A stretch of 64,000 nt of DNA from Epithemia pelagica (GCA_946965045.2 OX337242.1:2108001-2172000), one strand, 5' to 3'. Positions 1-10,850 are shown, numbered from the stretch's first letter. Notes: a model not told the origin generated them from the sequence alone. Numbers and translations are program-made.

Positions 1-1
1 G

Positions 2-460
2 CCAACCAGGACGGTACGATCCACATCGACCACCACTGGACAACAGGGCCCTTACCAAAGTTTTAATCCGATTTCTGTCGATCAAGCCACTCGCACGGAG
101 GAAAGCTACGCTCGGGGTCGAAACTATGCAATGGGTAAGTGGTCGCCAATTGTACGACCAGTCACACACGCACAGCAAGAAAAGTATTCGGACCAGGAAC
201 TGAGTCCCATTGAATTGATCGCCAAACAACGAGCCGAGAACGCGAAACGTCAACGAGCGGAGGCAGCAGCGGCTGCAGCTGCAGCCGAGGAAGAGGAACG
301 ACAAAAGGCACAAGAACAACAACAACAACAAGAATCTCAAGAAGAACAAGAAATACAAGGGAATGAAGAGGTTGACGCATCTTCGTTGAGTGAGGATTGG
401 ACGTTCTCACCTCATCGACCACAGTTTCCCATTGGAGTTGGTCCCTATGTGGTCCAATAA
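2..460 (+). CDS. C-terminal part of an unknown protein (5' end outside window)
   Basis: The frame is open from the first bases of the window to a TAA at 458-460, so at least 152 C-terminal residues are coded and the true start lies to the left. A methionine at 131 is internal, because the reading frame continues upstream without a stop. The visible part is hydrophilic: an alanine/glutamate/glutamine-rich stretch (a run of eight alanines, then EEEE, then five glutamines) with the look of a charged helix, followed by a conserved-looking end with FPIGVGPYVVQ. No domain is recognised and no function is proposed. An intron just upstream of the window cannot be excluded. Confidence 0.6.
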   Translation, partial: PTRTVRSTSTTTGQQGPYQSFNPISVDQATRTEESYARGRNYAMGKWSPIVRPVTHAQQEKYSDQELSPIELIAKQRAENAKRQRAEAAAAAAAAEEEERQKAQEQQQQQESQEEQEIQGNEEVDASSLSEDWTFSPHRPQFPIGVGPYVVQ

Positions 461-1681
461 AGGAAAATGTGATTGAGGGAGCGTTTCGCTTTTCTGCATT
501 TATTTATATACAAAGTTGTAGAGTATTTTCCTGATCCACTTCACTGAAAACTGTTTCACGTCAACTCATGGTCAAGCGTACCATCTTTGTATTCGGAATA
601 CCCCGCATTGGTCAATGTTGCAGAAGGCTTATCCGACATCAAACAGAAGCCACTCACACTCCAGTAAATTGCATGAAGCGTCAAGTCGACGTTGCTCCTA
701 ATCTAGCTTTGGTTTGACTATTCGATCCGGTTAGACTTTTTTCTAGGATGCCTGTCTCAGATGAAATTCAAATTGAGCAACGTGTCTCGAGGAGGATAAA
801 GTACAACGAGACGAAAAGGGCGTACTCCTCTCGTTATTGGCAACTTGTGGCAAATGCACGCCACAAGATTACTCAAACAGGTTCTCAATCCTCCTGCTTC
901 CGGGAGCATGTTTGATGGTGAAGTAGCCTCTGGTTCAGAGCTCGGAGCGGAATGAAAGAGGGCGTTTCTCAAATGCTTTTTTATATATTGTAGACCCAGA
1001 GGTGCAAGATGGGTCCTGATTCACTTGATGGATGATTGTTTGGCCAAAGCCCGACTCTGAAGACGTCGGATCGACCGATGTTGCACAAAAGGCTTTTCAC
1101 TCTTTTCAGACACCACAAGCGCGAACGCTTTGGCGTATGGGGCAACATACGAGAAGTCCAAAGTCCGAACCCTTTTCCATTTGTCGTTAGACCGTTTATC
1201 CAGTATTCTCATTCGATAACACATACAAGTACAAGAGACCTCAAAAGCTGAAAAGTTCGGATCAGTACGAGTATCTTGTGTTTTGAGATCCTGCTCTGCA
1301 CTCAAAACTCATCGCCTCTCTTTGACTTCAACCTTCAAGACTCCGAAATTTACCAGAAGCGTCGTAACGCGAAGTACGACATCAGACATTATTAACAAAA
1401 GCGAACTGTGAATGCGAAGGCTCTCATTTCCCACGTAGCATTTTCACCACGTTCAATTGTAAAACCCAATCATCTTTCTTGAAAACGACTCAAGTTCTTC
1501 CGGGAGAATACACAAACGCTTCGACGATGCAACAAAATCGAATGGACACATCGCTTGGACGGGACAAACAGGGACCAAACGAGAAGACACAAACACAGCA
1601 ACCAAAGACCCTTTGCAAGGACCACAAAAACAAACCATTGCAACAAATATCACATGTATCTTTGCAAAAACCATCTTCGAA
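461..1681. other. Intergenic, nothing assignable
   Basis: No ATG-initiated frame of convincing composition is seen. Short open stretches near 1020-1300 and 1450-1720 on the minus strand lack recognisable motifs, and the first of them has no ATG start. The part next to 1682 should contain the promoter and 5' UTR of the HMG-box gene. Confidence 0.5.
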
Positions 1682-2710
1682 ATGTTGAAGGTGGTTCGTT
1701 CCTCAATGCTAAAGCCCAAGTCCCCACTGAGCGCCTACAACCTATTCTTCCAAGTGGAACGGAAACGTATCATTGATGGAACCGAGTCCTCCGTGACTTG
1801 CCCCATTACCATAGACGAGGTGGAATCGATCCGATCTAAGCACAAGCTCAAGGGCAAACGAGTTCATCGAAGAACACATGGCAAAATAAGTTTCCAGGAA
1901 TTGGCCCGTACGGTAGCAAGTCGATGGAGGCACTTGCCGTCTCCGGCAAGGGAACTCTTGGAGCAGCAAGCGATTGTAGAGAAACGAGAGTACGCTAAGC
2001 AATATAAAGAATGGGAGAATCAGGAGGGAGCAAATACCAAGGACAGTATGGACATTGAGTCCTCACTTTCTTCGAATCTCGACAAATTCGATTTCGATCC
2101 AACCTGTTCCAAAGCAACAGCACAGGACAAGTGCACAAAATCTACTCCAGGAGGAAAGCATCCAGCCCTTGATCTTGTGGATGAACAGCGAACCAAGGCT
2201 CTCTCTTTCATGCAAAGCCTTCAGCATCAAAGAACTCAGGCCAAGATGGGTGTGCAAGATCAGAGAGTCGTTTCGCCTGGAACTGTGGTACCATCTATGG
2301 CGTCTCAAGTTTGGAGTACAACGGATATGGAGACGTCCTTGTTGTTGGGTAACCGCCCTATGGACTGCGACTCAAATTCATCAATCCAGGCAAGTTCTGA
2401 GACCAACAACGCAACTATTGAAACCACGTGGACCCCACAGCGGAACGACACGACTGTCGATGAAAACGAAAATCAACTTGCCATCGACTACCTGATTGCG
2501 GCATTGTCTTCAGACTCGTATACATGTACAAGCACTGCCACTGATGCAGCACCCATGAGCTCTTCTCTGTCTCCTTCTTCCATCAATTGTTTACCATGTC
2601 CAGCCTTTTCGTCGTCACCGCCGCCACCCCCACCATTCTATGGCGACTTTATGGACAGTGAGTGGGAAGCAATTGATACGGATATCCTGGAAGCACTCTT
2701 GGAAGCATAG
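1682..2710 (+). CDS. HMG-box protein with an enlarged helix 1-2 loop
   Basis: A single HMG box lies at about residues 12-111 of 342. Helix 1 starts with KPKSPLSAYNLFFQVERKR, and helices 2-3 carry FQELARTVASRWRHL and REYAKQYKEWENQ. HMG boxes bend DNA in the nucleus as chromatin or transcription factors. About 35 residues rich in K, R and H separate helix 1 from helix 2, where canonical boxes have a short turn; this expanded form is common in diatom HMG proteins as I know them. The rest is low complexity, with a run of seven prolines and an acidic, leucine-containing tail (DTDILEALLEA) that could act as an activation segment (inference). The start is the ATG at 1682; a second ATG at 1706 would still give the whole box. 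The open frame extends upstream to about 1613 without another ATG, so an upstream exon is possible. Confidence 0.8.
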   Translation: MLKVVRSSMLKPKSPLSAYNLFFQVERKRIIDGTESSVTCPITIDEVESIRSKHKLKGKRVHRRTHGKISFQELARTVASRWRHLPSPARELLEQQAIVEKREYAKQYKEWENQEGANTKDSMDIESSLSSNLDKFDFDPTCSKATAQDKCTKSTPGGKHPALDLVDEQRTKALSFMQSLQHQRTQAKMGVQDQRVVSPGTVVPSMASQVWSTTDMETSLLLGNRPMDCDSNSSIQASSETNNATIETTWTPQRNDTTVDENENQLAIDYLIAALSSDSYTCTSTATDAAPMSSSLSPSSINCLPCPAFSSSPPPPPPFYGDFMDSEWEAIDTDILEALLEA

Positions 2711-3281
2711 CAGCTTCATGTCTCAAGGGATGGAACCCTTTCCCAATTGTGACAGTCCAGTCAGTGTCAATTGTATGGAGACGGGGGTCTCTGTGTATGA
2801 TTAGAATAGACTGTCGTGCATGTATTGAATAGAGAGCGATGTTCATAACGATAATCACTTGTCAGAAGTAAACTGTGGTAGAATACAAAGTCATGGAAAG
2901 AAAACTGTTCTCGTTTGTTGGTTCTCCATCGAGATGGACTTCATGTTTCTAGCAAGAACTGGGGTCTTGCATCTTGTGTTCCTCAATTCGCTCGAAATTG
3001 TACATCACCTGGCGCGTAAGACATGCGCGCGTTAGAAGTACACTAATTGTTATAGTACTATTCATCGATATGGATGGACGGGCGTGAGTGTGACGGCAGT
3101 CAGCACCAACAAACCAAGCATGAAGAGCCTGACATTCTCATATTTTGACAAGAGAAAAACACGAGGGGACCGAAAGGAACAAAAGTTGTTGGTTCACCCA
3201 GGGTGTGTTTGATACATTCGATACGAAAAGCAATCCACAAGAAAAGATTTCTTTGTTTTTAGCGAAAGAAACTCCATCATT
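2711..3281. other. Intergenic between HMG-box gene and MAD2
   Basis: About 570 bp with no supported gene. It should hold the 3' UTR of the HMG-box gene and the promoter of MAD2. No repeat or RNA gene is seen. Confidence 0.5.
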
Positions 3282-4116
3282 ATGAAGCAACAACAACAGC
3301 AACAACTCCTGTGCGACAAGGCCAATTCCGAAACGGAAATCACCCTCAAAGGAAGTGTGGATATTGTTTCAGATTTCTTTTTTACCGCCATCAATTCCAT
3401 TCTTTACCAACGAGGTACGTTGGAGCCAGTATTGCTTTGTATGCTGGAATGCTCTTTGGTGGCACTCACCAACAATCATGATCCTGTGTCCTGTTGTAAT
3501 ACTTTCTGCCTTGCTTCCCCATACACCAGGAATCTACATGCCGGAAACCTTTAAGCGTGAAATGAAATATGGCTTGACTGTCTTGACGACGACCGATCAA
3601 GGCTTGCTTCGTTATTTGGAGGCAGTCCAAAAACAGGTGGAACACTGGATGTTACTGGGAAACATTCAACGATTGGTAGTTGTTGTCCAAGGTGTCGATT
3701 CCATGGAAACCTTGGAACGATGGCAATTCAATGTCGCTGTCCAAGATGACGGGAAGGAAAATGGCGAAAATCAATCCCCCAATACAGCTCCCTCGATAGA
3801 TTCCTTGACGGGTAAAGATGCCACGTCCAAGCACAGCCAGAACAAAAAGACTCTCAAGGAAATTCACAATGAAATTCAAGCCATTATTCGACAAATCACT
3901 GCCAGTGTCACCTTTTTGCCCCTGCTGCAGGAACCCTGCACCTTTGATCTGCTTGTATATACCGACAAGAATGTCTCGGTTCCGAAACAATGGGCCGATT
4001 CCGATCCATGCTATATTTTGAATTCGAATGAAGTGAAACTTCGGAGTTTTACCACTTCCATTCATCAAGTCGATTCCATGGTGGCATATAAGGAGGCTGA
4101 CGAGTGGGAACTCTAA
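3282..4116 (+). CDS. MAD2: Mitotic spindle checkpoint protein MAD2 (HORMA domain), two exons
   Basis: Exons are 3282-3414 and 3530-4116, separated by a 115-bp phase-1 intron (GTACGT...CACCAG). The spliced product is 239 aa. Mad2 is the HORMA-domain checkpoint protein that binds Cdc20 and Mad1 at unattached kinetochores and inhibits the anaphase-promoting complex. Family signatures run the full length: LKGSVDIVSDFF and INSILYQRG before the intron, then IYMPETFKREMKYGLTVL, LERWQFNV, IIRQITASVTFLPLL, FDLLVYTDK and, in the safety belt, RSFTTSIHQVDSMVAYK. The splice restores QRGIY exactly. Oddities are an N-terminal run of six glutamines (MKQQQQQQ) and a ~30-residue polar insertion between WQFNV and EIHNEIQAIIRQI, making it about 30 aa longer than human MAD2. 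The identification is firm. Confidence 0.96.
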
Positions 4117-4732
4117 AAGAGAGAGAGAGAGACTGTCATCCTCCAATGTGGTTAAGCATGGCCTCTTCCTGAACAACGGATTCGTTGCACAACCAGGTCC
4201 TTTTCACCTATCTTGAACTGTCATGAACCCCAAATGAAGTATGTGAGGGTTGCATTATTGAGTGAATCGTCACAGCAAAACTACTCATACCATATAGATA
4301 AAACTGTCCTTGCTCTTTTCAAAACAAACCCTATAGCATCCACTGCAGCTGCTCGATAAAATGTTCCGCGCCGGTTCTCAAAGGTGGAACCAATGGTGCA
4401 GGCATAGCACCCTCGAACACAAAACTCGAATACAGAGGACACTGTGATCTCCACCAGAGTCATTCCATTTCGCCTCTTCTCGTCTGAAGTTGCTTTGTTC
4501 GCCATTGTCGTTTTCCAAACGACTTTCTCGTGTCTGAGACAAGTACACACCAGTGCCTATACCATATTATTATGTTCGCTCAAAGAACCAACAGCAGTGT
4601 CTGTGGAAGGTCCTACAAGGATGAGGTTTCTACTAGGTCTATAGTTCCCTTCTACAGGTCTTCTCTTTTCGCAATGCCTGTTACTCGCGGCGAGCAGCCA
4701 TACGTTGACAATCGTTTCCCAAAGTAGCGCGA
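4117..4732. other. Intergenic between MAD2 and the thioredoxin-like gene
   Basis: The two genes converge here, so this holds both 3' UTRs. A short (AG)n run lies directly after the MAD2 stop. No other gene is supported. Confidence 0.5.
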
Positions 4733-5404
4733 TTAGTCTTGCTTTTGGCTGGAACCACTGCCATTGGATCGAGTCGTTGTGTGGTTCAGAACGTTTTGTT
4801 GCAAAAACTCGTACAAGGAAGCGGGTGCACTGCCGGAATACCGATTCACCACGACCGGTTTCTCTTGTGTGGTGGCGGTAGGATTCTCCAGCACTAAAAA
4901 GGTGGGCAAGGCTGCGACGGAATACTGGGCCGCCACCGCATCGACCGAATCGACATTGACACTGGCCCACCCAATGCGTCGGTCATTCAATTGCGCGGTA
5001 TGTTGTTGCATCCAGTCCTCCCAGGGTCCTTGAATGGTCCGGCAGGGTTGACACCAAGGAGCGGTAAATTTGATCACGAGCAACTCGTAGTCCTCTTGCA
5101 CAAACTTGGTCCAGGCGGGTTCCGATTCAATCGATGGAATGGTGGGCGCCAACAAAGGGCCACTGCCACCGCCGCCGCAACACGAACAACAGTCGGCTTC
5201 GTCGTCCTGGTCGGTACTCACGGTCGAGGAGGATTTGGTTTTGGCACTCCGTCGTTGTTGGAGTGGTGGAGGAGTGGTCGTTGGTTGCTTTTTGCCCAAC
5301 ACGACCAAGAGTTTGTCCCACAACCATTTCAAGGCCCACACACACAGGGGTAAAATGGCCGTATAGGGAATGCACACACCCCCAATGCAACACAAGCCCG
5401 ACAT
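4733..5404 (-). CDS. Membrane-anchored thioredoxin-like protein
   Basis: A 223-aa product starting at the ATG at 5404 (MSGLCCIGGVCIP). The frame is open further upstream but holds no other ATG. An N-terminal hydrophobic segment at about residues 10-37 (ILPLCVWALKWLW) should be a signal anchor. A polar, cysteine-rich linker (DCCSCC) follows, then a thioredoxin fold from about residue 97 to the end. The redox site is APWCQPC (cysteines 118 and 121) and the cis-proline motif is ALPTF (Pro167). The fold and CxxC support disulfide exchange; the cysteine-rich head and linker may bind metal or be lipid-modified (inference). The CQPC active site is a variant of the usual CGPC. Substrate and compartment cannot be read from the sequence. 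Confidence 0.8.
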   Translation of the reverse strand: MSGLCCIGGVCIPYTAILPLCVWALKWLWDKLLVVLGKKQPTTTPPPLQQRRSAKTKSSSTVSTDQDDEADCCSCCGGGGSGPLLAPTIPSIESEPAWTKFVQEDYELLVIKFTAPWCQPCRTIQGPWEDWMQQHTAQLNDRRIGWASVNVDSVDAVAAQYSVAALPTFLVLENPTATTQEKPVVVNRYSGSAPASLYEFLQQNVLNHTTTRSNGSGSSQKQD

Positions 5405-5963
5405 TTGTTGTGGTTGTTTGTTATTGTTGTCCTCTTGAGTGGAATCTATCGATTGTTCTTGTTGCTGGATCAATCTTTCTAAACAACAACGATAGAATGC
5501 GGAAGAAGGTAAAGAGAGCGAGTAGGATGCAATATGGGATGGTGGTGGGTGTGACGGTGTGTGACCTGCTGTGACTTGCCGTAGACCATAGGTTCAATCT
5601 AAAACCGAGAGGTCTTTGGCCGCGTTTGAGTCATCCTAAAAGAAATAAGATTCATTTCGAAGAAAGTAAGCTCTAAATTGCGACTCATCTACACGCTAGG
5701 AGTTACTTTGTACTTTTGTCCGTTGGAGTCTCTGATACTACGAAAACAAAGACAGGTGTTGGATCGATGGAGACATTAGACGTCCCCAGAGTCCTCTGAT
5801 TCTCGCTTTTCCTTTGTTCACTCGTCCCTGTGTGTATGTGCTGACTCCAGACAGAGCGATAGAGATTGATCGAGTAAAGCATTGGAACGTACGATCGAAG
5901 TCTAGTTGTCCTTCCTTCCTTCCTTCCTGATCGACCCTTCCAGAACAAAGACAACCCGACAGC
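5405..5963. promoter_or_regulatory. Shared upstream region of two divergent genes
   Basis: The thioredoxin-like gene (-) and the glycosyltransferase gene (+) diverge from this 559-bp stretch, which must hold both promoters and 5' UTRs. A short (TTCC)n tract lies at about 5910-5930, about 35 bases before the ATG at 5964. No specific factor site is claimed. Confidence 0.45.
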
Positions 5964-8900
5964 ATGCGGTCCAAGGATAATCCTCTAAACGGAAATGGCC
6001 ACGTATCCAAAAAGGCATCCTCATCATTCTTGTTGTATCGACCCTCCTCTCCCAAACAAACCAAGAAAACAACGACGACAAGCCTCTATGCTTCCAACGG
6101 CTCTCGCACTACGGCCGCCACCAAGAAATATGCTGCGTACAACCACAATGCCAAGAATGGTTGGGGACGACTACGATCTCATCCTTCTTCTACTAGTACT
6201 CCTACTCCTGGAAGATGGTGGTCCTCCCTGTCGCGACGGTCGCAAACACGTACCGTGGCTGGCACACTCTTGTTCTCTTTGGTCTTGGTCTACATGGCCA
6301 TGGTGGTGACCTTGACGCAATTGCACGACGACGACGACAGCAGCAGCAGCAACCATCTTGATTCCCACGGTAGTACTTCTGCGGTACATAGTATTGATCG
6401 AGTGGTGCAGTCACGTGTCCAACGTCGACACGACTATCCCCATCAACGGCCACCACCCGAACCACCACAACCACAATCAGAGAAACACGAAACCCATGAG
6501 GCCTCCATTCCACAACCACCACCACCCCAACAGGACTCCGAAACAGAACAACAGCAACCATCACAACATGAGCAGCTAGAGCAACACCATGAGGCCGAAC
6601 AAGTGCGAAGACGGCGACGCAATCGGGCTCGTCAACGACGTTACCAACAACAACAACAACAACAACAACAGGATCCGTACCAACCTCCCATTCATCAAGG
6701 ATCTGGTCCCTTGTACAGTCCCTTTCGCATGTACAATTTGTCGGTCGATATGAATCACGGCATTCAACCGCAACAAGTCTTGCCGTCAACGTCCACCACC
6801 AACAACAACAATCCAAATCCTACTGGTTCTTCTTCTTCTTCTTCCTGGGCGTGGCAAGCCGATCGCGTCGATGGACCCATCCAAGACCATCCAACACCCG
6901 ATCATGTCTTGACAGCCTATATGGAAGAGGTGGATTTGAACGAATGGGCCATTCAACCCTTGCCGATTCGACAGCATGCCCAAGCAACGCAATTAAGGTC
7001 CATTGCCTACACACGAGTTCGATCCTGTTCGCGCTTGACACAAGCCTGGCCGGTCGATGATACACCGGCGGAAACGGATGCCTTTTTGCCCTGGATTCAT
7101 GATGTCTTCCCCACGGCCAATGGCCAATTTGTGCAATTTGTCGCACAAAACAAACGACGATGTCGTTCGGGTACGACACGCCAGCGCAATGAAACGCATA
7201 TTTTGCGACGCATGCAACCTCAAGTCGCACTCTTTCAACACGTGTCCGTCAAACGGATCCCAAACAGCCTGTCCAACCATCCAGAAACAGTCCAAACGAA
7301 TACCACGTTTCGCTATCGATTATCCACGCACGCGGATGCCGATCCCGATGGATTGGCCACGCGCTTCATTTGTCGGTTTCAACCCAGTGGGATTGAAACC
7401 TTGTCCGTCTTTAACTTTGATTACGATTGGACGTCGTATCGGAAACGATACAAGAATACCTTTGCCCAAGACGATGGAGGAATCAAATCCATTCATACGT
7501 CGCAATTGATTTTTCAGTGTCCCATTCCCGAATTCTTGCATGACGATATTCGGACCGGACAGCATGTCCACAACGATTGGACGTCCTTGTTTGTCGATGT
7601 CATTCCCATTCGTACGCCACCTCGCTTTGGGACACCGGTCCAATACTTGCAACCCCGCTATCAGGAATTTCAAACGCGCAATACCAGTCTCCTCTTTAAT
7701 GCGACGCACGCCTGGGGCACGAATCATGTTTTGCCGACGGTGGAAAATTCCGGACGATGGCAAAACATTCCCATTTGTTTGCCCAGTTTGTTGCAATATG
7801 GAAAGGGGAGTCGTCGTCAACAGCAACAACACCAGCAATCGAAACAAGACAAAGAGGAAGCAGAGGATGACCAGGTACGACACCAATCCGCGGCTGCTGA
7901 CGCGGAACCAGCACCCGTATTCTCCGACGCACAAGAATTGCCCTTTGATCCACAGTTTATTCATTCGACAGCAAAGACTAACCGTCACAAAAGAGACAAT
8001 GATGATCGTGGTCCTATTCAGCATCGTCTCGTGGCGTGTATTTGGGCTTCGGCGGGATACAATACACGAGGCAATCGGTTTGCCATTAACGATGGTCAGC
8101 GACGGTTGCTGGAATGGATCTCCTACAACAAGGTGATTGGTTTTGATCATTTTTATTTGTACGACAATTCCGGTGCCTTTGCTTCGGGCAGCAACGATAC
8201 ATCATCGTCAACCAGCTTGAAACCGATTGCCGACTTGTTTCCCGACGACATTACGTACATTCCATGGCCCAGTCAAATTTGCAACAATCGTCCCAACAAT
8301 GTCGATTCTCCGGGAGAACGATCGTCCCAATATGCCGCCGAAGCTTCGTGTCGATTACGATTTGGTCCCCATGTGGAATGGATTGGACAATTTGATATTG
8401 ATGAATACTTGGTTCCCATGGGCAAACACGATACGATACTGTCCTTGTTGGATCAGTTGGATGAAGAAGATACCCGCATCCTATCCTTTGGATCTTGGCG
8501 AGCCTGGCCTCGTCGTGCCTTTATCAATGAAATCCATCCCATTGATAATCCCAGTGTTTGTTGGCACAATGAAGCCTGTTTTGATTTGTCCATACCGCAA
8601 AATGTGACCATGTTGCAAGCCTACAATTGCGATCGACAGCCACCCGGTCACAAGACCGAAGTCATGCCGGCCGAAAAGCAAGTGTATCGGACGAATTATG
8701 TCACACATCATTTTATTCATTATTCCGCCGTGACCAAATTGTCGGAAAAGAATCGGACTGAATACGAAGCTGATGGATTTCGATGGCGGTTCCGAGCCTT
8801 TCCCGATCCACGACAACGCTTTGCCAAGGAAGAAACGGAGGGTCTCATGTTGCACGCCAAGGCGGTGGCATTGCAAGATACGGCTGGCTACCAACGCATG

Positions 8901-9194
8901 TGCAGCGTGGACAATTTGAAATTGCCCATTCGAAAACAGGGCACCTGTCGTTTGGGTGTCCCGTGGCCCAAGGGATCGTGGCCGACGGATTTCAACAATC
9001 CGCCTCTGGCCGGTACCAAGGAAGGATATGCCTTTAATTGCTATGTCAATGCCCATATTGAAGAACTCCTCATCCCACGGTTGGAAGAAGAATTGAAGAA
9101 ACACTCGAACTTGCTAACGGCATCACCACCGGCAACTTCGGAAATGGAGGAACAAAAACATGAAGAAGAAGCCAAGGCTGCGTTCACGCTTTGA
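5964..9194 (+). CDS. GT92-like (DUF23) glycosyltransferase, type II membrane protein
   Basis: A 1076-aa single-exon product. A cytosolic, serine/threonine-rich tail is followed by one transmembrane segment at about residues 97-118 (LLFSLVLVYMAMVV), then a long Q/H/P-rich stem to about residue 300, as in Golgi type II glycosyltransferases. A conserved lumenal region follows (residues ~310-640, for example TRFICRF and NFDYDW). The catalytic GT92-type domain runs from about residue 690 to 1045: VACIWASAGY, then LEWISYNKVIGFDHFYLYDNS, then QYAAEASCRLRFG, then the metal-binding DxD in QFDIDEYLVP (Asp811 and Asp813). GT92 enzymes transfer hexoses, for example galactose to N-glycan fucose in animals; the acceptor here is unknown. 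The polyglutamine runs and a Q/E-rich insertion at ~620-660 look like microsatellite expansion. Family assignment is by motif recognition. Confidence 0.82.
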   Translation: MRSKDNPLNGNGHVSKKASSSFLLYRPSSPKQTKKTTTTSLYASNGSRTTAATKKYAAYNHNAKNGWGRLRSHPSSTSTPTPGRWWSSLSRRSQTRTVAGTLLFSLVLVYMAMVVTLTQLHDDDDSSSSNHLDSHGSTSAVHSIDRVVQSRVQRRHDYPHQRPPPEPPQPQSEKHETHEASIPQPPPPQQDSETEQQQPSQHEQLEQHHEAEQVRRRRRNRARQRRYQQQQQQQQQDPYQPPIHQGSGPLYSPFRMYNLSVDMNHGIQPQQVLPSTSTTNNNNPNPTGSSSSSSWAWQADRVDGPIQDHPTPDHVLTAYMEEVDLNEWAIQPLPIRQHAQATQLRSIAYTRVRSCSRLTQAWPVDDTPAETDAFLPWIHDVFPTANGQFVQFVAQNKRRCRSGTTRQRNETHILRRMQPQVALFQHVSVKRIPNSLSNHPETVQTNTTFRYRLSTHADADPDGLATRFICRFQPSGIETLSVFNFDYDWTSYRKRYKNTFAQDDGGIKSIHTSQLIFQCPIPEFLHDDIRTGQHVHNDWTSLFVDVIPIRTPPRFGTPVQYLQPRYQEFQTRNTSLLFNATHAWGTNHVLPTVENSGRWQNIPICLPSLLQYGKGSRRQQQQHQQSKQDKEEAEDDQVRHQSAAADAEPAPVFSDAQELPFDPQFIHSTAKTNRHKRDNDDRGPIQHRLVACIWASAGYNTRGNRFAINDGQRRLLEWISYNKVIGFDHFYLYDNSGAFASGSNDTSSSTSLKPIADLFPDDITYIPWPSQICNNRPNNVDSPGERSSQYAAEASCRLRFGPHVEWIGQFDIDEYLVPMGKHDTILSLLDQLDEEDTRILSFGSWRAWPRRAFINEIHPIDNPSVCWHNEACFDLSIPQNVTMLQAYNCDRQPPGHKTEVMPAEKQVYRTNYVTHHFIHYSAVTKLSEKNRTEYEADGFRWRFRAFPDPRQRFAKEETEGLMLHAKAVALQDTAGYQRMCSVDNLKLPIRKQGTCRLGVPWPKGSWPTDFNNPPLAGTKEGYAFNCYVNAHIEELLIPRLEEELKKHSNLLTASPPATSEMEEQKHEEEAKAAFTL

Positions 9195-9729
9195 GTGAAA
9201 CCACCTTGGAAAGCACCTTGACCTAAATGGTATTTATTCGAACAGCAAACGCAACAGTCCGTTGGAAGGAGGTGGTAATGTTTCTTTGTATTGACGGCCA
9301 AGATAAATCAAGTATTGTTCCTTTTGTCGCCCAGTATCAGGAGGAGAACATGCGCGTCATTTTGCCACAACTCTCTCCTTTTAGTCTAGTAGATTCACAA
9401 CGATGTAGACAACACAGGGAATCATACAATTCTTACTTTCTCTACTATAGGATCGTTTCAACACGACAACGACAACAAATATAAGTCGGAGAACAGCAAC
9501 ACGCCCCTTGCGATCCTACCAAGGTGAGTTTGTTTACACCTCTTTGCTTCCAGTTCAAGGGGTGTGTGGAGTGTGGACGGTCTCGAGTGCACTGAATATC
9601 CTTTCCAGTGACAGCAGGCTGCCACAAGCTGGACAGTCTGCATTCTCAAGTTTCTCATTGGACACTGCGACCAATGAGGATGAGATCGTGGTCTAGGAAT
9701 TCTTGTGTGTGCGTGCCGAACCTTGACAA
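9195..9729. other. Intergenic between convergent genes
   Basis: The glycosyltransferase (+) and the DCN1-like gene (-) converge here. No further gene is supported; it should hold both 3' UTRs. Confidence 0.5.
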
Positions 9730-10850
9730 TTACTTTTTCTTCATTTGTTCTTCCATATATTCGACATATTCATCCAAAATGACAGGCCATGCCGAAGTGC
9801 TTTCATCGTAATTGCTCAAGTCATCGTCCATTTCCATACAAAAATCCAAAAAGGACGTCCATTGATCCAAACTAATGTGTGTATATGTCGTTGTATTGGA
9901 AGAAGACAAGGTAGATGGGGCTGTTGCAGCACCGCCACTGCTGGAGGATGATCCACTTCGTTCTTCCAAAAAGGTGGCAAAGGATTCCACCCGGTGTGCA
10001 GGAACCCGTTCTCCACTCTTTTTGCCCGATTTAGGGGTCGACCCTGTCGTTTCCTCTGTAGAATTGCTCAAGAGGACGAGTTTCAAAAGAGCAACGACCA
10101 AATCGGTTTCCAAGGATTTGTGTGTTCCTTGTCGAGAAAAGACAAAGCAAAATTTGTAAAATTCTTTAAATTCCGTCGCATCCAAAAACCCCGTATCCAG
10201 AGAAGGAACCAAGTCTCGCATCTTGGTCCAGGAATCAACTTGCAAATAAGTACAACCCGCAATCCATTCCGACTGCGAGAGTTGTGAGGGTTTGTCTCGA
10301 ACATTCATTTTCCACAAGAGGACCAAAATACGGATATCTTCCGTCGCATCCATTCCCAATTTTTCGCCCAAGGCAAAAATGCCTAAATGTACAATTCCAA
10401 ACAAACAGGAGGGCCGTGTTGATGATGGAATAGAAGAATAAAGAACCAGGAACCACGAGACATTTGAAAGAGGGAAGAGTGAGAACTGAGGAATGATCGG
10501 TACAAACAAAGAGCAAATGCTTGGCTACTTTGCAGGAAGAGTGTACCACCACTCGCAAACAAAAAAGCCTTCTTTCTTGTGCTGATCTTGTTTCTAGCAA
10601 ACGTACCTTCCATATTGGCCGTTTGAGGATCATCGGGATCGGCAATTTCCGCAAACATTTGTTCCACAGCCGATGTATTGAGTCCACTTGAATTCGTATT
10701 ACTAGTAGAAGTTGCGGCTGCCGGACTGCTGCTACTGGCTTGACTGCGTTTCTTCTTGGAACCCCACATGGTAGATTTCGTGGTGGTCGTTGCTTCTTCT
10801 TCTTGATCGATACTGCGCTTTTTGCCAAGGCGAGGACTTGTGCGAGGCAT
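9730..10850 (-). CDS. DCUN1D: DCN1-like protein (cullin neddylation factor), two exons
   Basis: Exons are 10607-10850 and 9730-10382, joined across a 224-bp phase-1 intron (GTACGT...TTTAG). The product is 298 aa. DCN1 proteins bind cullins and the NEDD8 E2 through a C-terminal PONY domain and promote cullin neddylation. The PONY domain covers most of exon 2: LGMDATEDIRILVLLWKMN, then SEWIAGCTYLQVDSW, FKEFYKFCFVFSRQG, ETDLVVALLKLVL and the diagnostic end MDDDLSNYDES.AWPVILDEYVEY. The residues after the splice (IFALGEKLGM) continue the fold without a gap. A ~60-residue serine/glycine/threonine insertion sits before the HISLDQWTSFLDFC helix, where animal homologues have a short linker. The N-terminus is lysine- and serine-rich (PRLGKKRS), possibly nuclear (inference); no UBA domain is visible. 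Confidence 0.93.

Noticed and set aside
1021-1305. Minus-strand 94-codon frame upstream of the HMG-box gene
   Set aside because: No ATG at its start, no motif, and not supported by composition.
7320-8150. Minus-strand 276-codon frame inside the glycosyltransferase gene
   Set aside because: Antisense to a coding region with clear GT92 landmarks and itself without motifs.
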